From: an uncultured cyanobacterium
GTDB taxonomy: Bacteria > Cyanobacteriota > Cyanobacteriia > Cyanobacteriales > Geitlerinemataceae
Direction of reading: 5' to 3'
Length of the DNA: 64,000 nucleotides
NCBI GenBank assembly: GCA_937899645.1
Contig: CALCCD010000015.1
Span: forward strand, 1 to 64,000
Position numbers and translations under genes: made by a program. The notes beneath the pieces were generated by a model. The model was not told the DNA's origin. It ran no database searches and was given only the letters and a program-made list of their open reading frames with translations. This document shows, piece by piece, positions 17,783-26,776 of this stretch. Positions within the stretch are counted from its first letter, which is position 1. The number at the start of each line of letters is the position of its first letter.

Positions 17783-18265
17783 ATGAACGACGATTACAAC
17801 CGCGACTTCTATGCCTGGACGCAGAGCCAGGGCGCGTACCTGCGCCGCCGCGACGCGCGAAATATCGACTGGGAAAACCTCGCCGAAGAGATTGAAGCGA
17901 TGGGACGCCAAGAGCGCCGGAAACTCATGAACCGGCTGCGGCTCCTGCTCGGCCATCTGCTGAAGTGGCAGTATCGACCCGATCGCCGCAGCCGTTCCTG
18001 GGAAGCGACGATCGCGATTCAGCCCAAGGATATTGCCGATCTGCTGAAGGACAATCCGAGTCTGAAGTCGTTTCTGGATGAGGCGTTTGTGGCGGGTTAC
18101 GAGCGGGGGCTGTTGCTGGCGATCGGAGAAACCGACCTTCCGGCGGAGACTTTCCCGATCGAGCCGCCGTCTGACTTTGAGTATGCGCTCAATACCGAGC
18201 TGGATAGCGATCGAGCATCAGTGCTCATTGGTGCTAGAACTGGCGCAAGAAACGCAGATCGCTAG
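17783..18265 (+). CDS. DUF29 family protein
   Basis: The 160-aa protein carries the DUF29 pattern: [59 protein letters not shown]. It is followed by [24 protein letters not shown] and a C-terminal [16 protein letters not shown]-like block. DUF29 genes are numerous in cyanobacteria and their function is unknown. The last 32 bp overlap the 3' end of pheS on the other strand. Confidence 0.85.
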   Translation: MNDDYNRDFYAWTQSQGAYLRRRDARNIDWENLAEEIEAMGRQERRKLMNRLRLLLGHLLKWQYRPDRRSRSWEATIAIQPKDIADLLKDNPSLKSFLDEAFVAGYERGLLLAIGETDLPAETFPIEPPSDFEYALNTELDSDRASVLIGARTGARNADR

Positions 18266-19235
18266 CGTAAACGCGACGAATGTCGTCGATTTGGTGTAGC
18301 ACCATCGCGAAGCGCTCGATCCCGAAGCCAGCTGCGAAACCGGTATAGACTTCCGGGTCGTAGCCGACGGCCTTCAGCACGTTCGGATCGACCATGCCGC
18401 AGCCCAGAACCTCCAGCCACTGACCCTTCCACTGCACGTCCACTTCGGCGCTGGGCTCGGTGAACGGAAAGTAGCTCGGACGGAAGCGAATCTCCACATC
18501 GCCGAACATCTGTTTGATGAACTCGCCGATCGTGCCCTTCAGGTCGGTGAACGTCAGACCCTTATCGATCGCCAGAAGTTCCACCTGGTGGAACACTGCT
18601 GAGTGGGTCGCATCGACCGTATCGCGGCGATAGACGCGACCGGGTGCGACGACGCGAATCGGCGGGTCGTTTTGTTCCATGTAGCGAACCTGCACCGGCG
18701 AGGTATGTGTCCGCAGCAGGTTGCCGTTCGGCAGATAGAACGTATCCTGCATGTCGCGCGCCGGGTGATCTTCGGGCATATTCAGCGCCGAGAAGTTGTA
18801 GCGATCGCTCTCCATCTCCGGCCCCGTGGCGACGGTGTAGCCCAGCCCGACAAAGATATCGAGGGCGCGATCGATCGTGCTGGCGAGCGGGTGACGGCGA
18901 CCCTGGGGGCGCACGGTTCCCGGCATCGTCACATCGATGGTTTCGGCGGCGATTTGCTCGAGGATTTTGGCCTGCTGAAGCTGTTCGCGGGTTTCGTCGA
19001 GGGCGCTTTGCAGTGCGGTTTTCACTTCGTTGGCGAGCTTGCCGACTTTGGGGCGATCGCTCGGGTCGAGCTTGCCCATACCGCCGAGAATTTTCGAGAG
19101 CTGGCCTTTCTTCCCGAGGAAGGAGACGCGCAGGGATTCGAGAACCTCGAGATCGGCGACGGCGGAAATCGCGGCGGTTCCGGCCTCCTGGAGTTCCGTT
19201 AGCTGGGCTTCGAGATTGCTGAGCGTCATCGTCAT
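18234..19235 (-). CDS. pheS: Phenylalanine-tRNA ligase alpha subunit
   Basis: PheS is the catalytic subunit of the alpha2-beta2 class II synthetase that charges tRNA-Phe. The N-terminal coiled coil (about 1-90) carries the characteristic [18 protein letters not shown]. The motif-2 region [14 protein letters not shown] with [19 protein letters not shown] is intact, as is motif 3 ([22 protein letters not shown]). At 333 residues it is full length. pheT is not adjacent. Start is the ATG at 19235, with another ATG two codons inside. Confidence 0.98.
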   Translation of the reverse strand: MTMTLSNLEAQLTELQEAGTAAISAVADLEVLESLRVSFLGKKGQLSKILGGMGKLDPSDRPKVGKLANEVKTALQSALDETREQLQQAKILEQIAAETIDVTMPGTVRPQGRRHPLASTIDRALDIFVGLGYTVATGPEMESDRYNFSALNMPEDHPARDMQDTFYLPNGNLLRTHTSPVQVRYMEQNDPPIRVVAPGRVYRRDTVDATHSAVFHQVELLAIDKGLTFTDLKGTIGEFIKQMFGDVEIRFRPSYFPFTEPSAEVDVQWKGQWLEVLGCGMVDPNVLKAVGYDPEVYTGFAAGFGIERFAMVLHQIDDIRRVYASDLRFLRQF

Positions 19236-19288
19236 CGTTCGGGGGCTTTGCGGTCGGGCGACCTGAGAGTCGGGCAGACATTAGTGTA

Positions 19289-19365
19289 GGGCGTGTTACC
19301 CATTCGCGCCAGACTCTTTGCAGGGTAGGCAGTTGAACGCCCGACTCAAAGATATAGAAAGACAA
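19289..19365 (+). repeat. Dispersed element R1, copy b
   Basis: This copy reads GGGCGTGTTACCCATTCGCG, CCAGACTC and GCAGTTGAACGCCCGACTC in the order seen at 2427-2511. It is more diverged at its right end. It sits between pheS and smtB. Confidence 0.65.
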
Positions 19366-19436
19366 AGGGTCTAAAGCTATTGTGCGCTAAAAGCTGGAAA
19401 GTTTGACCGATCGACGCCCCAGTTTGGCTCGCGTCT

Positions 19437-19832
19437 TTACCGGCGATCGTCGGGTTCGTCGAGGTGTTCGGATGCTTCGCGGTACAGATTAAAAATGTGC
19501 TGGTCTTTGAGGCTGTAGATGACGTTGCGCCCGTTTTTGATGTAGCCCACCAGACGCATCGTCCGCAGAATCCGGAGTTGGTGGGACACTGCCGACTCGC
19601 TCATCCCAACCGCAGCAGCCAGGTCGCGCACCCGCATCGACTGGAGCGCCAGCGCCGAAAGGATACGCCAGCGGTTCGGATCGCCGAGGACGCCGAAGAA
19701 TTCGGCCATGCGCTGGGCTTTTTCCAGACTGAGGACGCGATCGAAGGGGAAATCGAGCCGATCGCAGGCGCAGTCGCTATCCGGCGCGCCCGGGGGCGGG
19801 GCGAGAGATAAGTCGGGAGTGATATCTGCCAT
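19437..19832 (-). CDS. smtB: ArsR/SmtB-family metal-sensing repressor
   Basis: The 131-aa protein is a winged-helix metal sensor that releases DNA when Zn(II) binds. The HTH is MRVRDLAAAVGMSESAVSHQLRILRTMRLV. The alpha-5 zinc site is visible near the C-terminus as DQHIFNLYREASEHLDE, which has the Asp-x-His and His-x2-Glu ligands of SmtB. The N-terminal SDCACDRLD adds Cys ligands like those of alpha-3N sensors. It is divergent from the metallothionein gene, with two palindromic operators between. Confidence 0.93.
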   Translation of the reverse strand: MADITPDLSLAPPPGAPDSDCACDRLDFPFDRVLSLEKAQRMAEFFGVLGDPNRWRILSALALQSMRVRDLAAAVGMSESAVSHQLRILRTMRLVGYIKNGRNVIYSLKDQHIFNLYREASEHLDEPDDRR

Positions 19833-19867
19833 CCAAGACCAAAAAGTTAAGGTTTCCGAACGAATAC

Positions 19868-19883
19868 CTGAACGACTGTTCAG
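19868..19883. promoter_or_regulatory. SmtB-type operator 1
   Basis: CTGAACGACTGTTCAG is an imperfect palindrome with TGAA/TTCA half-sites, as in the smt operator/promoter of Synechococcus. It lies 35 bp upstream of the smtB start codon. Confidence 0.75.
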
Positions 19884-19912
19884 GCGACAAAATATTCGCT
19901 AATATAAATTCA

Positions 19913-19928
19913 ATGAATGAATGTTCAT
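19913..19928. promoter_or_regulatory. SmtB-type operator 2
   Basis: ATGAATGAATGTTCAT is a second TGAA...TTCA palindrome, 45 bp from the first and 52 bp before the smtA start. Two sites in the shared region fit joint control of both genes. Confidence 0.75.
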
Positions 19929-19980
19929 GCTTTCAGCTTGACTGCATCCGATCCGACTACTACACCTGAGAGGGACTTTT

Positions 19981-20151
19981 ATGGCAACCGTAACCCAAGC
20001 CGCCTGCGCCTGTGCGCCCTGCGTCTGCACGGTCGATCCGGCATCCGCGATTCAAAAAAACGGTAAAAGCTACTGCAGCGATGCCTGCGCTAACAACCAC
20101 CCGGAAGGTGAGTCGAGCTGCAGCCAGTCGAGCTGTGGCTGTTGCAGCTAA
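19981..20151 (+). CDS. smtA: Bacterial metallothionein
   Basis: This 56-residue protein binds Zn/Cd through Cys and His. Its order matches SmtA: CACAPCVCTVDP near the start, YCSDACANNH in the zinc-finger-like middle, and a Cys-rich end with SCSQSSCGCC. I count eleven Cys and one His. SmtA of Synechococcus PCC 7942 has nine Cys and three His, so Cys seems to replace His in part of the cluster. Expression is probably relieved by zinc through SmtB. Confidence 0.95.
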   Translation: MATVTQAACACAPCVCTVDPASAIQKNGKSYCSDACANNHPEGESSCSQSSCGCCS

Positions 20152-20179
20152 GCAGCCGACAGGCTCGCAGTATCTTAGA

Positions 20180-20216
20180 GGTCGGACTTTCTAGCAAAGT
20201 TCGGCCTTTCGTTTTT
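20180..20216 (+). terminator. Rho-independent terminator of smtA
   Basis: GGTCGGACTTT at 20180-20190 pairs (with two G-U pairs) with AAAGTTCGGCC at 20196-20206. A T-rich run to 20216 follows, 29 bp past the stop codon. Confidence 0.75.
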
Positions 20217-20217
20217 G

Positions 20218-20395
20218 GGAGTACTCCAAGAATATATCTGTCCGGAAGTCGCTGATGAAGGCTGAGCTTGTCGTTCGCGTAGCGTCGGCCTCGCCGATCG
20301 CGTGGATATGCCGCACTTTCGCCTCGCGAAGGCGAGGCTAGCGACAACGCTCAGCGATCGAATCCCAAACGGTGATTATTTCCGTGGAGTATCCT
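20218..20395 (+). repeat. Dispersed element R2, copy A (about 180 bp)
   Basis: From ACTCCAAGAATATATCTGTC to TTATTTCCGTGGA this block matches 59765-59938 along its whole length in the same order. Its centre carries a palindrome (CGCCTCGCGAAGGCG). It contains no ORF. With the terminator it fills the gap between smtA and the rhodanese gene. Confidence 0.85.
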
Positions 20396-20438
20396 GAGCG
20401 AGCTCTCTCGGGCAAGTTCTCTCAGGCAAATCGAAGCC

Positions 20439-21332
20439 CTATCCCCGCGCGATTGTCGGGTCATCGTTACTAACCGCATAGGAGCACCAATCACTCCAGC
20501 TTCCAGCGTAGAGCTGTGCCACGGTCGGCATTGCCGGATCGGCTTCGCGCGCCAGCTCCAGCGAGAGCAAATTGACGCAGGCCGTGACGCCGGAGCCGCA
20601 GTAGACGATCGCCCGCTCGCAATCGGCGATCGCATCCCAGCGCTGCCGCTGCGCTGCCGCCGGAAGCGCCGCGCCCGTCTCGTCCGTGACGCCCTGCCAA
20701 AATCGCTCGATCGCGCCGGGAACGTGACCGGCGTAGGGGTCGATCGGTTCGGTTTCACCGCGATAGCGTGCCGGACTGCGGGAATCGACGATCGCGACTT
20801 CGCCCGTTTGGCTAGCTGCCAGAACGTCCTCGCGCGTTGCGATCCAGTCCGACCGAGTGCGAGCGGCAAAAGAATTTTCCATCTCCACTGACGGCACGTC
20901 TGCGGTCACGGGCAGCCCCGCCGCCGTCCAGGCCGGGAAGCCCCCGTCGAGAATCGAGACGCGATCGTGACCGCAATAGCGCAGCATCCACCACAGCCGC
21001 GCCGCAAACGCAAAGCGCGAGTCGTCGTAGGCCACGACGTTCGTGACGCCACGTTTGATGCCGAGCCGCGAGAAGGTTGCTTCCATCGCCGCGATCGAGG
21101 GCAGCGGGTGGCGTCCGCCGTGTTGCTGCACTGGCGCGGACAGGTCGCGATCGAGACTGAGATACGCCGCGTCGGGAATGTGGCCGATGAGATAGTCGCG
21201 CTCGCCGCGATCAGGATCGCTGAGGGTAAAGCGACAGTCGACGACGACCGGCGGGCGATCGGACTCGATCGCCCGCGCAAGGTCGGTCGGCGAAATCAGC
21301 AGAGATTGCGTCACGGATTCAGGCAAATTCAA
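20439..21332 (-). CDS. Thiosulfate/3-mercaptopyruvate sulfurtransferase (tandem rhodanese)
   Basis: The 297-aa protein has two rhodanese domains. The first, inactive one holds VVVDCRFTLSDPDRGERDYLIGHIPDAAYLSLDRDLSA. The second has IVDSRSPARYRGETEPIDPYAGHVPGAIER. It is catalytic, with the active-site Cys in the CGSGVTAC loop at about residue 243. CGSGVTA matches the SseA/mercaptopyruvate type. The enzyme moves sulfane sulfur to thiols or cyanide. Confidence 0.93.
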   Translation of the reverse strand: MNLPESVTQSLLISPTDLARAIESDRPPVVVDCRFTLSDPDRGERDYLIGHIPDAAYLSLDRDLSAPVQQHGGRHPLPSIAAMEATFSRLGIKRGVTNVVAYDDSRFAFAARLWWMLRYCGHDRVSILDGGFPAWTAAGLPVTADVPSVEMENSFAARTRSDWIATREDVLAASQTGEVAIVDSRSPARYRGETEPIDPYAGHVPGAIERFWQGVTDETGAALPAAAQRQRWDAIADCERAIVYCGSGVTACVNLLSLELAREADPAMPTVAQLYAGSWSDWCSYAVSNDDPTIARG

Positions 21333-21385
21333 CGACCGAAAGACACCACTGAATCTACACGATCGCGCGGCTCGCTCGACCCCAT

Positions 21386-23416
21386 CTAAGCGGGCGGGGT
21401 CGAGGCCGCTTCTTTGGCGCTGTTTTCCATAAATTGCAGCGTCCGCAGTAGGCGCACCGATGCATCGTAGGACTCATCGATCAGCTCCTGGCGCTCCTCG
21501 CCCGACTCCACGTCGTCATCGACGAGCAGGTTCAAAAAGCCGATCATCGGGTTGAGTCGCGTCCGCACCTCGTAGGACATATCCATCAGCGTTTCGACGC
21601 GGGCCCGCTGGAGCGCGTCTTTATTCTCCTGGGAGAACTGAGCGTCGTAGAGCTTGGCGTACGCGCCGCCTTTGGCGATGAGCTGGTTGTGCGAGCCGAC
21701 TTCGACGATGCAGCCCTTTTCCATCACGACGATTTTGTTGGCGTTGCGGATGGTCGAAAGGCGGTGGGCGATTACCAGCGTCGTACGATCGTGACACAGC
21801 TCCTCGATCGCCTGCTGCACCAGCCGCTCCGAGACCGTATCCAGGGCGCTCGTCGCCTCGTCGAGGATCAGCACGTCCGGATCGCGCAGCAGCGCCCGCG
21901 CGATCGCCAGCCGCTGCCGCTGCCCGCCCGAGAGCATCACGCCCCGCTCGCCGATCTCCGTGTCGAAGCCTTCAGACATATTGACGATAAATTCGTAGGC
22001 GTTGGCCCGCTTGGCGGCGTCAATTAAGTCCGCTTCGGTTTTGTTTTCGCTGCCGTACATCAGGTTGTAGCGAACCGAGCTATTGAACAGGAACGTGTCC
22101 TGGCTGACGACGCCCATCGCCCGACGCACCGATCGCATCGAAAAGTCGCGCAGGTCGACACCATCGACCGTGATGCGACCGTCCGTCGGGTCGTAAAAAC
22201 GCGGCACGAGGTCGGCGAGGGTAGATTTGCCCGCGCCGGAGGTTCCCACGAGCGCCACCGTTTCGCCCCGCTCGATATCGAGAGAAATATCGTTGAGCGC
22301 CGGCTCGGTCGCGCCGGGATAGCCAAAGTTGACTCGCTCGAAGCGAATGCGACGCTTGATGCCGGTGTACTCGCGATCGCCCTGGCGCATAAACGGCTTG
22401 TCGGAGGTATCGAGAAATGCCGAAACGACGTTAATGCTGGCGGCGCAGTTGGCAAATTGGCCGCGCGTGCGGTTGAGCTGGGCAACGAACGGCAGCAGGC
22501 GAAACAGCAGCACCAGATAGGTCAGCAGCACGCCGGAGAGCGAGTCGAGGCTTTCGGCGAAGAATGTCCGGCCCCACAAAATGATGATCAGCAGGGACGT
22601 AATGCCTGCCATTTCATTAATCGGCGAGACGAGCGCGAAGTTGAGCTGCGAGAAAAACGAGGCGCGGCTGCGCTCGTGGATCAGCCCCGAAATCGTGGCG
22701 ATTTCTTCTTCTTCTTCTGCCACGGTTTTGACCAGGCGAATCCCGCGCAGCACTTCGATCAGGCGCGAGGTTTGGGCGGCTGACTTGTCTGAGAGGATGC
22801 TGCCATACTGCTTGGCGCGGTAAATCGAAATCTGGTTGAGCAGAGCGGCCACCGAGAGGGAGATGATGGCGACGATCGTCAGCTGCCAGGAAATCGAGAG
22901 CAGTAGGAGAACGAACCCGAAAATCGTGATCGATGTGGAAGCCAGGCCGATCGCCGAGGTCAACGCCGTCGTCGTGCGGCTGATTTCGGTGCCGAAGCGA
23001 TTGGTGATGTCGCCGATTTTGAACTTCGTGAAGAAGTCGAGATCTACCGTTAGCAGCAGCCGCAGCGCCGACACCTGGAGACCGGTAGTGGCGCGGCGGC
23101 TCAGCATGCCGTTGATATAGGTAGTGATGTAGGCGGTTAGGTTCTTCAGGCCCATCGCCACCAGGATTACCGAGACGAGAACCAAGCCCTGCCATTTTTC
23201 GGGGAACGGATCGGCGATCGCCAGGATTCTCGATAGGATTGGTGGCCCCCCTTCTAATGTCGCATCGGAGAAATTGAGCAGCTTGAGGACGATCGGCACG
23301 ATAAGTGCCACGCTCACGCTGTTGAAAAGCGCACCCGAGAAGCTCGCAATCAGTGCCAAAAACACCAGCAGTGGGTATTTCTTGATGATGCCGACAATAA
23401 ACGAACGGGGAGTCAT
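21386..23416 (-). CDS. ABC exporter (HepA-like) with degenerate histidine-kinase-like C-terminus
   Basis: The 676-aa fused exporter has a six-helix membrane domain (about 1-330). Its nucleotide-binding domain shows Walker A GTSGAGKSTL, Q-loop VVSQDTFLF, signature LSGGQRQRLAIARAL, Walker B VLILDEATSALD and switch IAHRLST. Such exporters move lipids or glycolipids; HepA-type ones act in envelope polysaccharide or glycolipid export. After the NBD (about 615-676) lies MDMSYEVRTRLNPMIGFLNLL. This looks like a histidine kinase dimerisation helix, but the phospho-His is Tyr. The glycosyltransferase upstream on the same strand suggests an envelope polysaccharide job. Confidence 0.9.
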   Translation of the reverse strand: MTPRSFIVGIIKKYPLLVFLALIASFSGALFNSVSVALIVPIVLKLLNFSDATLEGGPPILSRILAIADPFPEKWQGLVLVSVILVAMGLKNLTAYITTYINGMLSRRATTGLQVSALRLLLTVDLDFFTKFKIGDITNRFGTEISRTTTALTSAIGLASTSITIFGFVLLLLSISWQLTIVAIISLSVAALLNQISIYRAKQYGSILSDKSAAQTSRLIEVLRGIRLVKTVAEEEEEIATISGLIHERSRASFFSQLNFALVSPINEMAGITSLLIIILWGRTFFAESLDSLSGVLLTYLVLLFRLLPFVAQLNRTRGQFANCAASINVVSAFLDTSDKPFMRQGDREYTGIKRRIRFERVNFGYPGATEPALNDISLDIERGETVALVGTSGAGKSTLADLVPRFYDPTDGRITVDGVDLRDFSMRSVRRAMGVVSQDTFLFNSSVRYNLMYGSENKTEADLIDAAKRANAYEFIVNMSEGFDTEIGERGVMLSGGQRQRLAIARALLRDPDVLILDEATSALDTVSERLVQQAIEELCHDRTTLVIAHRLSTIRNANKIVVMEKGCIVEVGSHNQLIAKGGAYAKLYDAQFSQENKDALQRARVETLMDMSYEVRTRLNPMIGFLNLLVDDDVESGEERQELIDESYDASVRLLRTLQFMENSAKEAASTPPA

Positions 23417-23551
23417 ACCAATTTTTAGGTGCGTTATCTAGATTGAAGCACGGTGGATTCTATTGAAGCCGATCGGTGGTTTGTAGAAGCGGCTGACTGC
23501 ACTGGGAGCCGAAGCCCCGCCGAAGCCTCGCCGATGCCCCACCGACGCCAG

Positions 23552-24730
23552 CTAGCCACACCGGGGCAGCGCTTCGATAACACCGCGCAGTGATGCCGCC
23601 ATGCGCTCCATGCTGTAGGCGTCGCGGCAGCGCTCGTAGCCTTGACGTCCTTTTTCAATCGCCGTATCCCAGCGATCGAAAATCTCGCGGATGGCGCGGG
23701 CGAGGGCCTCGGGAGACTGGGGCGGCACGAGGAAGCCCGTCTCGCCGAGAATCTTGGGAATATCGCCCACGGTCGTCGCCAAGATCGGTTTTGCCATTGC
23801 CATCCCGTCCGTGATTTTTAAAGGGAACTGCGCCAGTGCCGTGGGTGTTTCGTGCTGGGGCACGACGAGCGCGTGGGCAGCGGCGACCACCTCTGGCATG
23901 CGCTCGTAGGGCTGGGCGGGAAGCTGGATCAGCCACTGCGGCCAGCGCTCTGCCAAGGTTCGATCGTAGCAGTCATAGGGGCTACCGCCCACGATAACCA
24001 ATCGGAGATCGTCGATACCGAGTAAATCGAGCGCCGCGAGTACGTCTTCGGCTCCTTTGTGTTTGCGGGGCGCGCCGGGGAACATCAGGATGCGATATCC
24101 GGCCAGGCCATATTTTTCGCGGCTGGCCTCGGGGTCGTAGCGCTTGGGGTCGAACAGCTCGAGGTTTTTGCCGTTGGGCACGTACGCGCCGCCGAAGCGA
24201 TCGTTGAGGAACTTGGTGTGGACGGTGATGCCATCCGCGCGCCGCGCCCGAGCTTCGGTAAAGCGGAGATAGCTTGGAAAGGCGGGATCGCGCAGCCGAC
24301 CGTTGGGCTTGAGCAAGTCTCGAAGGAATGTTTTGAGGCTCGGGCGATAGGTGAAGCTTTCGCCGCCCAGCCAGCCCAGCTCCCAGTCATCGACATCGAG
24401 CACGACCGGCGTGCGCCGCAGCCAGCGCAGCACCAGCGCCACCCCGAAGGTGTCGGGACGCGGACGCAGGGCGTAGACGACATCGCCGGAAACCCGGCGC
24501 GCCAGACGGTAGGCGGACAGGAAAAATCCGGGAAAGAAGCAGAGGCGCTCGACGCGGACGGGATAAGGCAGATCGGAGAAGTCTACGCGCTTGTCATCTG
24601 GTGCGTAGCCGAGCAGCTCGACACCGTAGCCAGAGGCACGCAGCGCCTCCGCCAGCAAAAACACGCGCGAACCATACCAGCGCCCCTCGCCTTCCGAGGA
24701 GAGATTCCCGACGATAATTGAGATTTTCAC
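23552..24730 (-). CDS. GT4-family glycosyltransferase
   Basis: The 392-aa GT-B enzyme has the N-terminal acceptor domain ISIIVGNLSSEGEGRWYGSRVFLLAEAL and the GT4 donor-site pattern. The latter shows YRILMFPGAPRKHKGAEDVLAAL, LVIVGGSPYD, ALVVPQHETPTALAQFPLKITDGMAMAKPILATTVGDIPKIL, and GFLVPPQSPEALARAI. I place the start at GTG 24730 because GAGAGG lies six bases before it. The longer frame to 24775 begins with a Pro-rich, unlikely leader. It precedes the ABC exporter on the same strand. Confidence 0.88.
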   Translation of the reverse strand: MKISIIVGNLSSEGEGRWYGSRVFLLAEALRASGYGVELLGYAPDDKRVDFSDLPYPVRVERLCFFPGFFLSAYRLARRVSGDVVYALRPRPDTFGVALVLRWLRRTPVVLDVDDWELGWLGGESFTYRPSLKTFLRDLLKPNGRLRDPAFPSYLRFTEARARRADGITVHTKFLNDRFGGAYVPNGKNLELFDPKRYDPEASREKYGLAGYRILMFPGAPRKHKGAEDVLAALDLLGIDDLRLVIVGGSPYDCYDRTLAERWPQWLIQLPAQPYERMPEVVAAAHALVVPQHETPTALAQFPLKITDGMAMAKPILATTVGDIPKILGETGFLVPPQSPEALARAIREIFDRWDTAIEKGRQGYERCRDAYSMERMAASLRGVIEALPRCG

Positions 24731-25101
24731 TGGTGACCTCTCGACAGTCGGAACGATCGCGGGCGGGCTCAGCACTCGCGATCGTCCATCAGCAGGGTAG
24801 CGAGCGATATCGATCCCTATCGGGATCGGCCTGTAGTCGCGATATCACTTCATCCGCACGGATTGACCGCACAGCCGGACGAGCGCGACGCAAGCGTCAT
24901 TTTCCGCAGCGCGACATCGGGCAATGATTCTAAAGAAACTGCCACCGAAATTGCAGCTAAATTTAGGAGCCAAACTGACAACCAAATTTGTAGCTCTGGG
25001 GTCAATCTATCGTTGCAAGCAGAGCGTTTCGCAGCGATTCCAGAATGGAAATTTCGGATACAGCAAGAGCCATAAACCGCTTCAGAGCTTGATTTGTGTA
25101 A
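24731..25101. other. Gene-free stretch left of the integrated element
   Basis: No supported ORF is seen. A short palindromic block (GATATCGATCCCTATCGGGATC) lies near 24810-24831. The DNA turns AT-richer after 24920. In the element-free ancestor this stretch would have faced the 3' end of tRNA-Phe directly. Confidence 0.5.
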
Positions 25102-25144
25102 ATGCCAGGACCCGGACTTGAACCGGGGACACGAGGATTTTCAA
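25102..25144 (-). repeat. attL: 3' fragment of tRNA-Phe
   Basis: This 43-bp block is identical to 48292-48334. Read on the minus strand it runs from the anticodon loop (TTGAAAA) through the T-arm (CCCGGTTCAAGTCCGGG) to the discriminator base. The anticodon-stem 5' side and D-arm are absent, so it is not a functional tRNA. Confidence 0.95.
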
Positions 25145-25199
25145 CCCCCTGAACCAGCGCCAGAACCCGCCCCTCGTGGGGGTTTGAGGATGACCATTC

Positions 25200-25225
25200 T
25201 TTTTGCAGACGTTTTTGGAGACATT
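25200..25225. promoter_or_regulatory. Candidate integrase arm-type site, left end
   Basis: TTTTTGCAGACGTTTTTGG followed by AGACATT repeats the motif found inside the right end (48175-48205). It lies 55 bp inside attL. Confidence 0.5.
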
Positions 25226-26776
25226 CTAGCGGAAGAATTGGACATTTTCGGGCGCTTCGTCCCGCCACATCTCGATTTTGTCTTCAGACTGGACGTAACT
25301 CAGCCCTTCGGAAACGAGACGCCCCTCTTCTTCCGTCGTTAGGGTCAAACTCACCGTGTACGCGAGCGCGGGGTAGACCCGAATTCGCCGCAGGCGTAGA
25401 GGCACGTCTCGACTGGCGAACTTGCGGGTTTCGCCGACGTTGATATTGAGAATAGTATCCTCGGAGAGAGCGGCCAGAGCTTCGAGCCGCTGCACGGCGA
25501 GATCCTCGGTCGCCCCCTTCACCGTCATCTTGCGACGCGAACTAAGTCGAGCTGTTGCGTGGGCCACCCCAGAGTCGAAGCCACCTGCGCCGCCCATCGC
25601 CGTTTTTACTTCCTGCCACGAGATATTCCGACGCGGGTTCGGGATCGCGACCTGGCGTTTGATTGCACGAATCGACCGAAAATCGGCGCTGGCCTGAGTC
25701 CAGGGTGGTTTGGGGACGGAGTAGTAAAACAGGGTTAGGCGGCGGCGCTGGTGCTCCGGAGTCCACAGCCCCTCACCTTCCACATTCCCCACGTAGCCCA
25801 CGTCGCGATTACCTAGGAGCTGGGCCGTGGCCATCGCGCCGTGGACGATCGACGTAACCTCGCGAGGCGTGCCGTACACGCGGATACTCTCGTCGGGCGC
25901 TTCGCGATCGGGCTGAATCTCAATCGCGCGATCGGGCGCTGTGGACTGCGCCGCCAGGTGAGAGTTGACGGCATCGTCAATATCGGCGCTGACGATAAAC
26001 GTGCCCTCAGAGAGAGCGTCCCAACCTTCCTCGACCAACGACTCCCAAAAACCGCGCCAGCCATTGCTGCGGATTTTCTCGATACGACGATCGCGCCAAC
26101 TGGCAATCGTCCAGGAGTCGGCCCCTTTTGCGCCCCAAGACTGCTTCACGAACCGAGCGCCCCGCTCGCCTAACACCGACTCGAGCGCGCCCTGAGGCAG
26201 TCGCTTAATAAAGGCTCGCCCCGCCATATAGGCCCGAGCCGCCGCGTTCGAGCCCTGAAGGAATCCAATACCCCGCAGCGTCGCCTTTGTCTCACCCCAA
26301 AGCTCCTCAAGCGCCTCAGAGCCAGACGACTGGAGGATTGACGTAGCCAACGCTCGACCGCCGATCACAGGCACGACCATCGACACGCCCGCGCCGAGCA
26401 ATATCGACGCGCCCCATCCAAGGCCGCGACCCGCCAGCCCGCCAACGAGGCTCAGCGTGGCGTCGTTGCGAGCCTGGATCGCCTGCTTGATCTCATCGTC
26501 TGACGCCTGCCAGTCGAAATTTGCGAGAAAATCGAGCGCCGACACGAGCCCGCGCAGAATCGCTCCAGCCCCGCGCATCAGCCAGTTCGCCAAGCCTGAG
26601 AGAGCCCGACCGAGGAAGCCGACCACCCGACCGAAGAACCCCGAAATTCGCCCGAGTAAACCACCCTGCTCGTTGCCCTTCAGAACCGGAGGGGTGAACT
26701 CGATCGTCTTCAGGCCGTTGCCGTCGGACAGAGCCTGCCGAATTTTTCGGCTGTTGCGGAAGAACCTTAGCGCCAT
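25226..26776 (-). CDS. Unrecognised 516-aa element protein with membrane-active-looking N-terminus
   Basis: I do not recognise this protein. Residues 35-90 are a Gly/Phe/Leu-rich amphipathic stretch (GLLGRISGFFGRVVGFLGRA, then WLMRGAGAILRGLVSAL). A hydrophobic Gly-rich span at about 110-150 (GGLAGRGLGWGASILLGAGV) could insert in a membrane. The C-terminal half is soluble and beta-rich (LRLRRIRVYPALAYTVSLTLTTEEEGRL). It is the last gene of a leftward operon, overlapping its upstream neighbour by 10 bp. A structural, membrane-penetrating or transfer-pore role is possible, but this is inference. Confidence 0.8.
   Translation of the reverse strand: MALRFFRNSRKIRQALSDGNGLKTIEFTPPVLKGNEQGGLLGRISGFFGRVVGFLGRALSGLANWLMRGAGAILRGLVSALDFLANFDWQASDDEIKQAIQARNDATLSLVGGLAGRGLGWGASILLGAGVSMVVPVIGGRALATSILQSSGSEALEELWGETKATLRGIGFLQGSNAAARAYMAGRAFIKRLPQGALESVLGERGARFVKQSWGAKGADSWTIASWRDRRIEKIRSNGWRGFWESLVEEGWDALSEGTFIVSADIDDAVNSHLAAQSTAPDRAIEIQPDREAPDESIRVYGTPREVTSIVHGAMATAQLLGNRDVGYVGNVEGEGLWTPEHQRRRLTLFYYSVPKPPWTQASADFRSIRAIKRQVAIPNPRRNISWQEVKTAMGGAGGFDSGVAHATARLSSRRKMTVKGATEDLAVQRLEALAALSEDTILNINVGETRKFASRDVPLRLRRIRVYPALAYTVSLTLTTEEEGRLVSEGLSYVQSEDKIEMWRDEAPENVQFFR

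Noticed and set aside
25102-25144. A second tRNA-Phe gene
   Set aside because: Only the anticodon loop to 3' end is present; the D-arm and acceptor 5' strand are missing, so it is an attachment-site scar.
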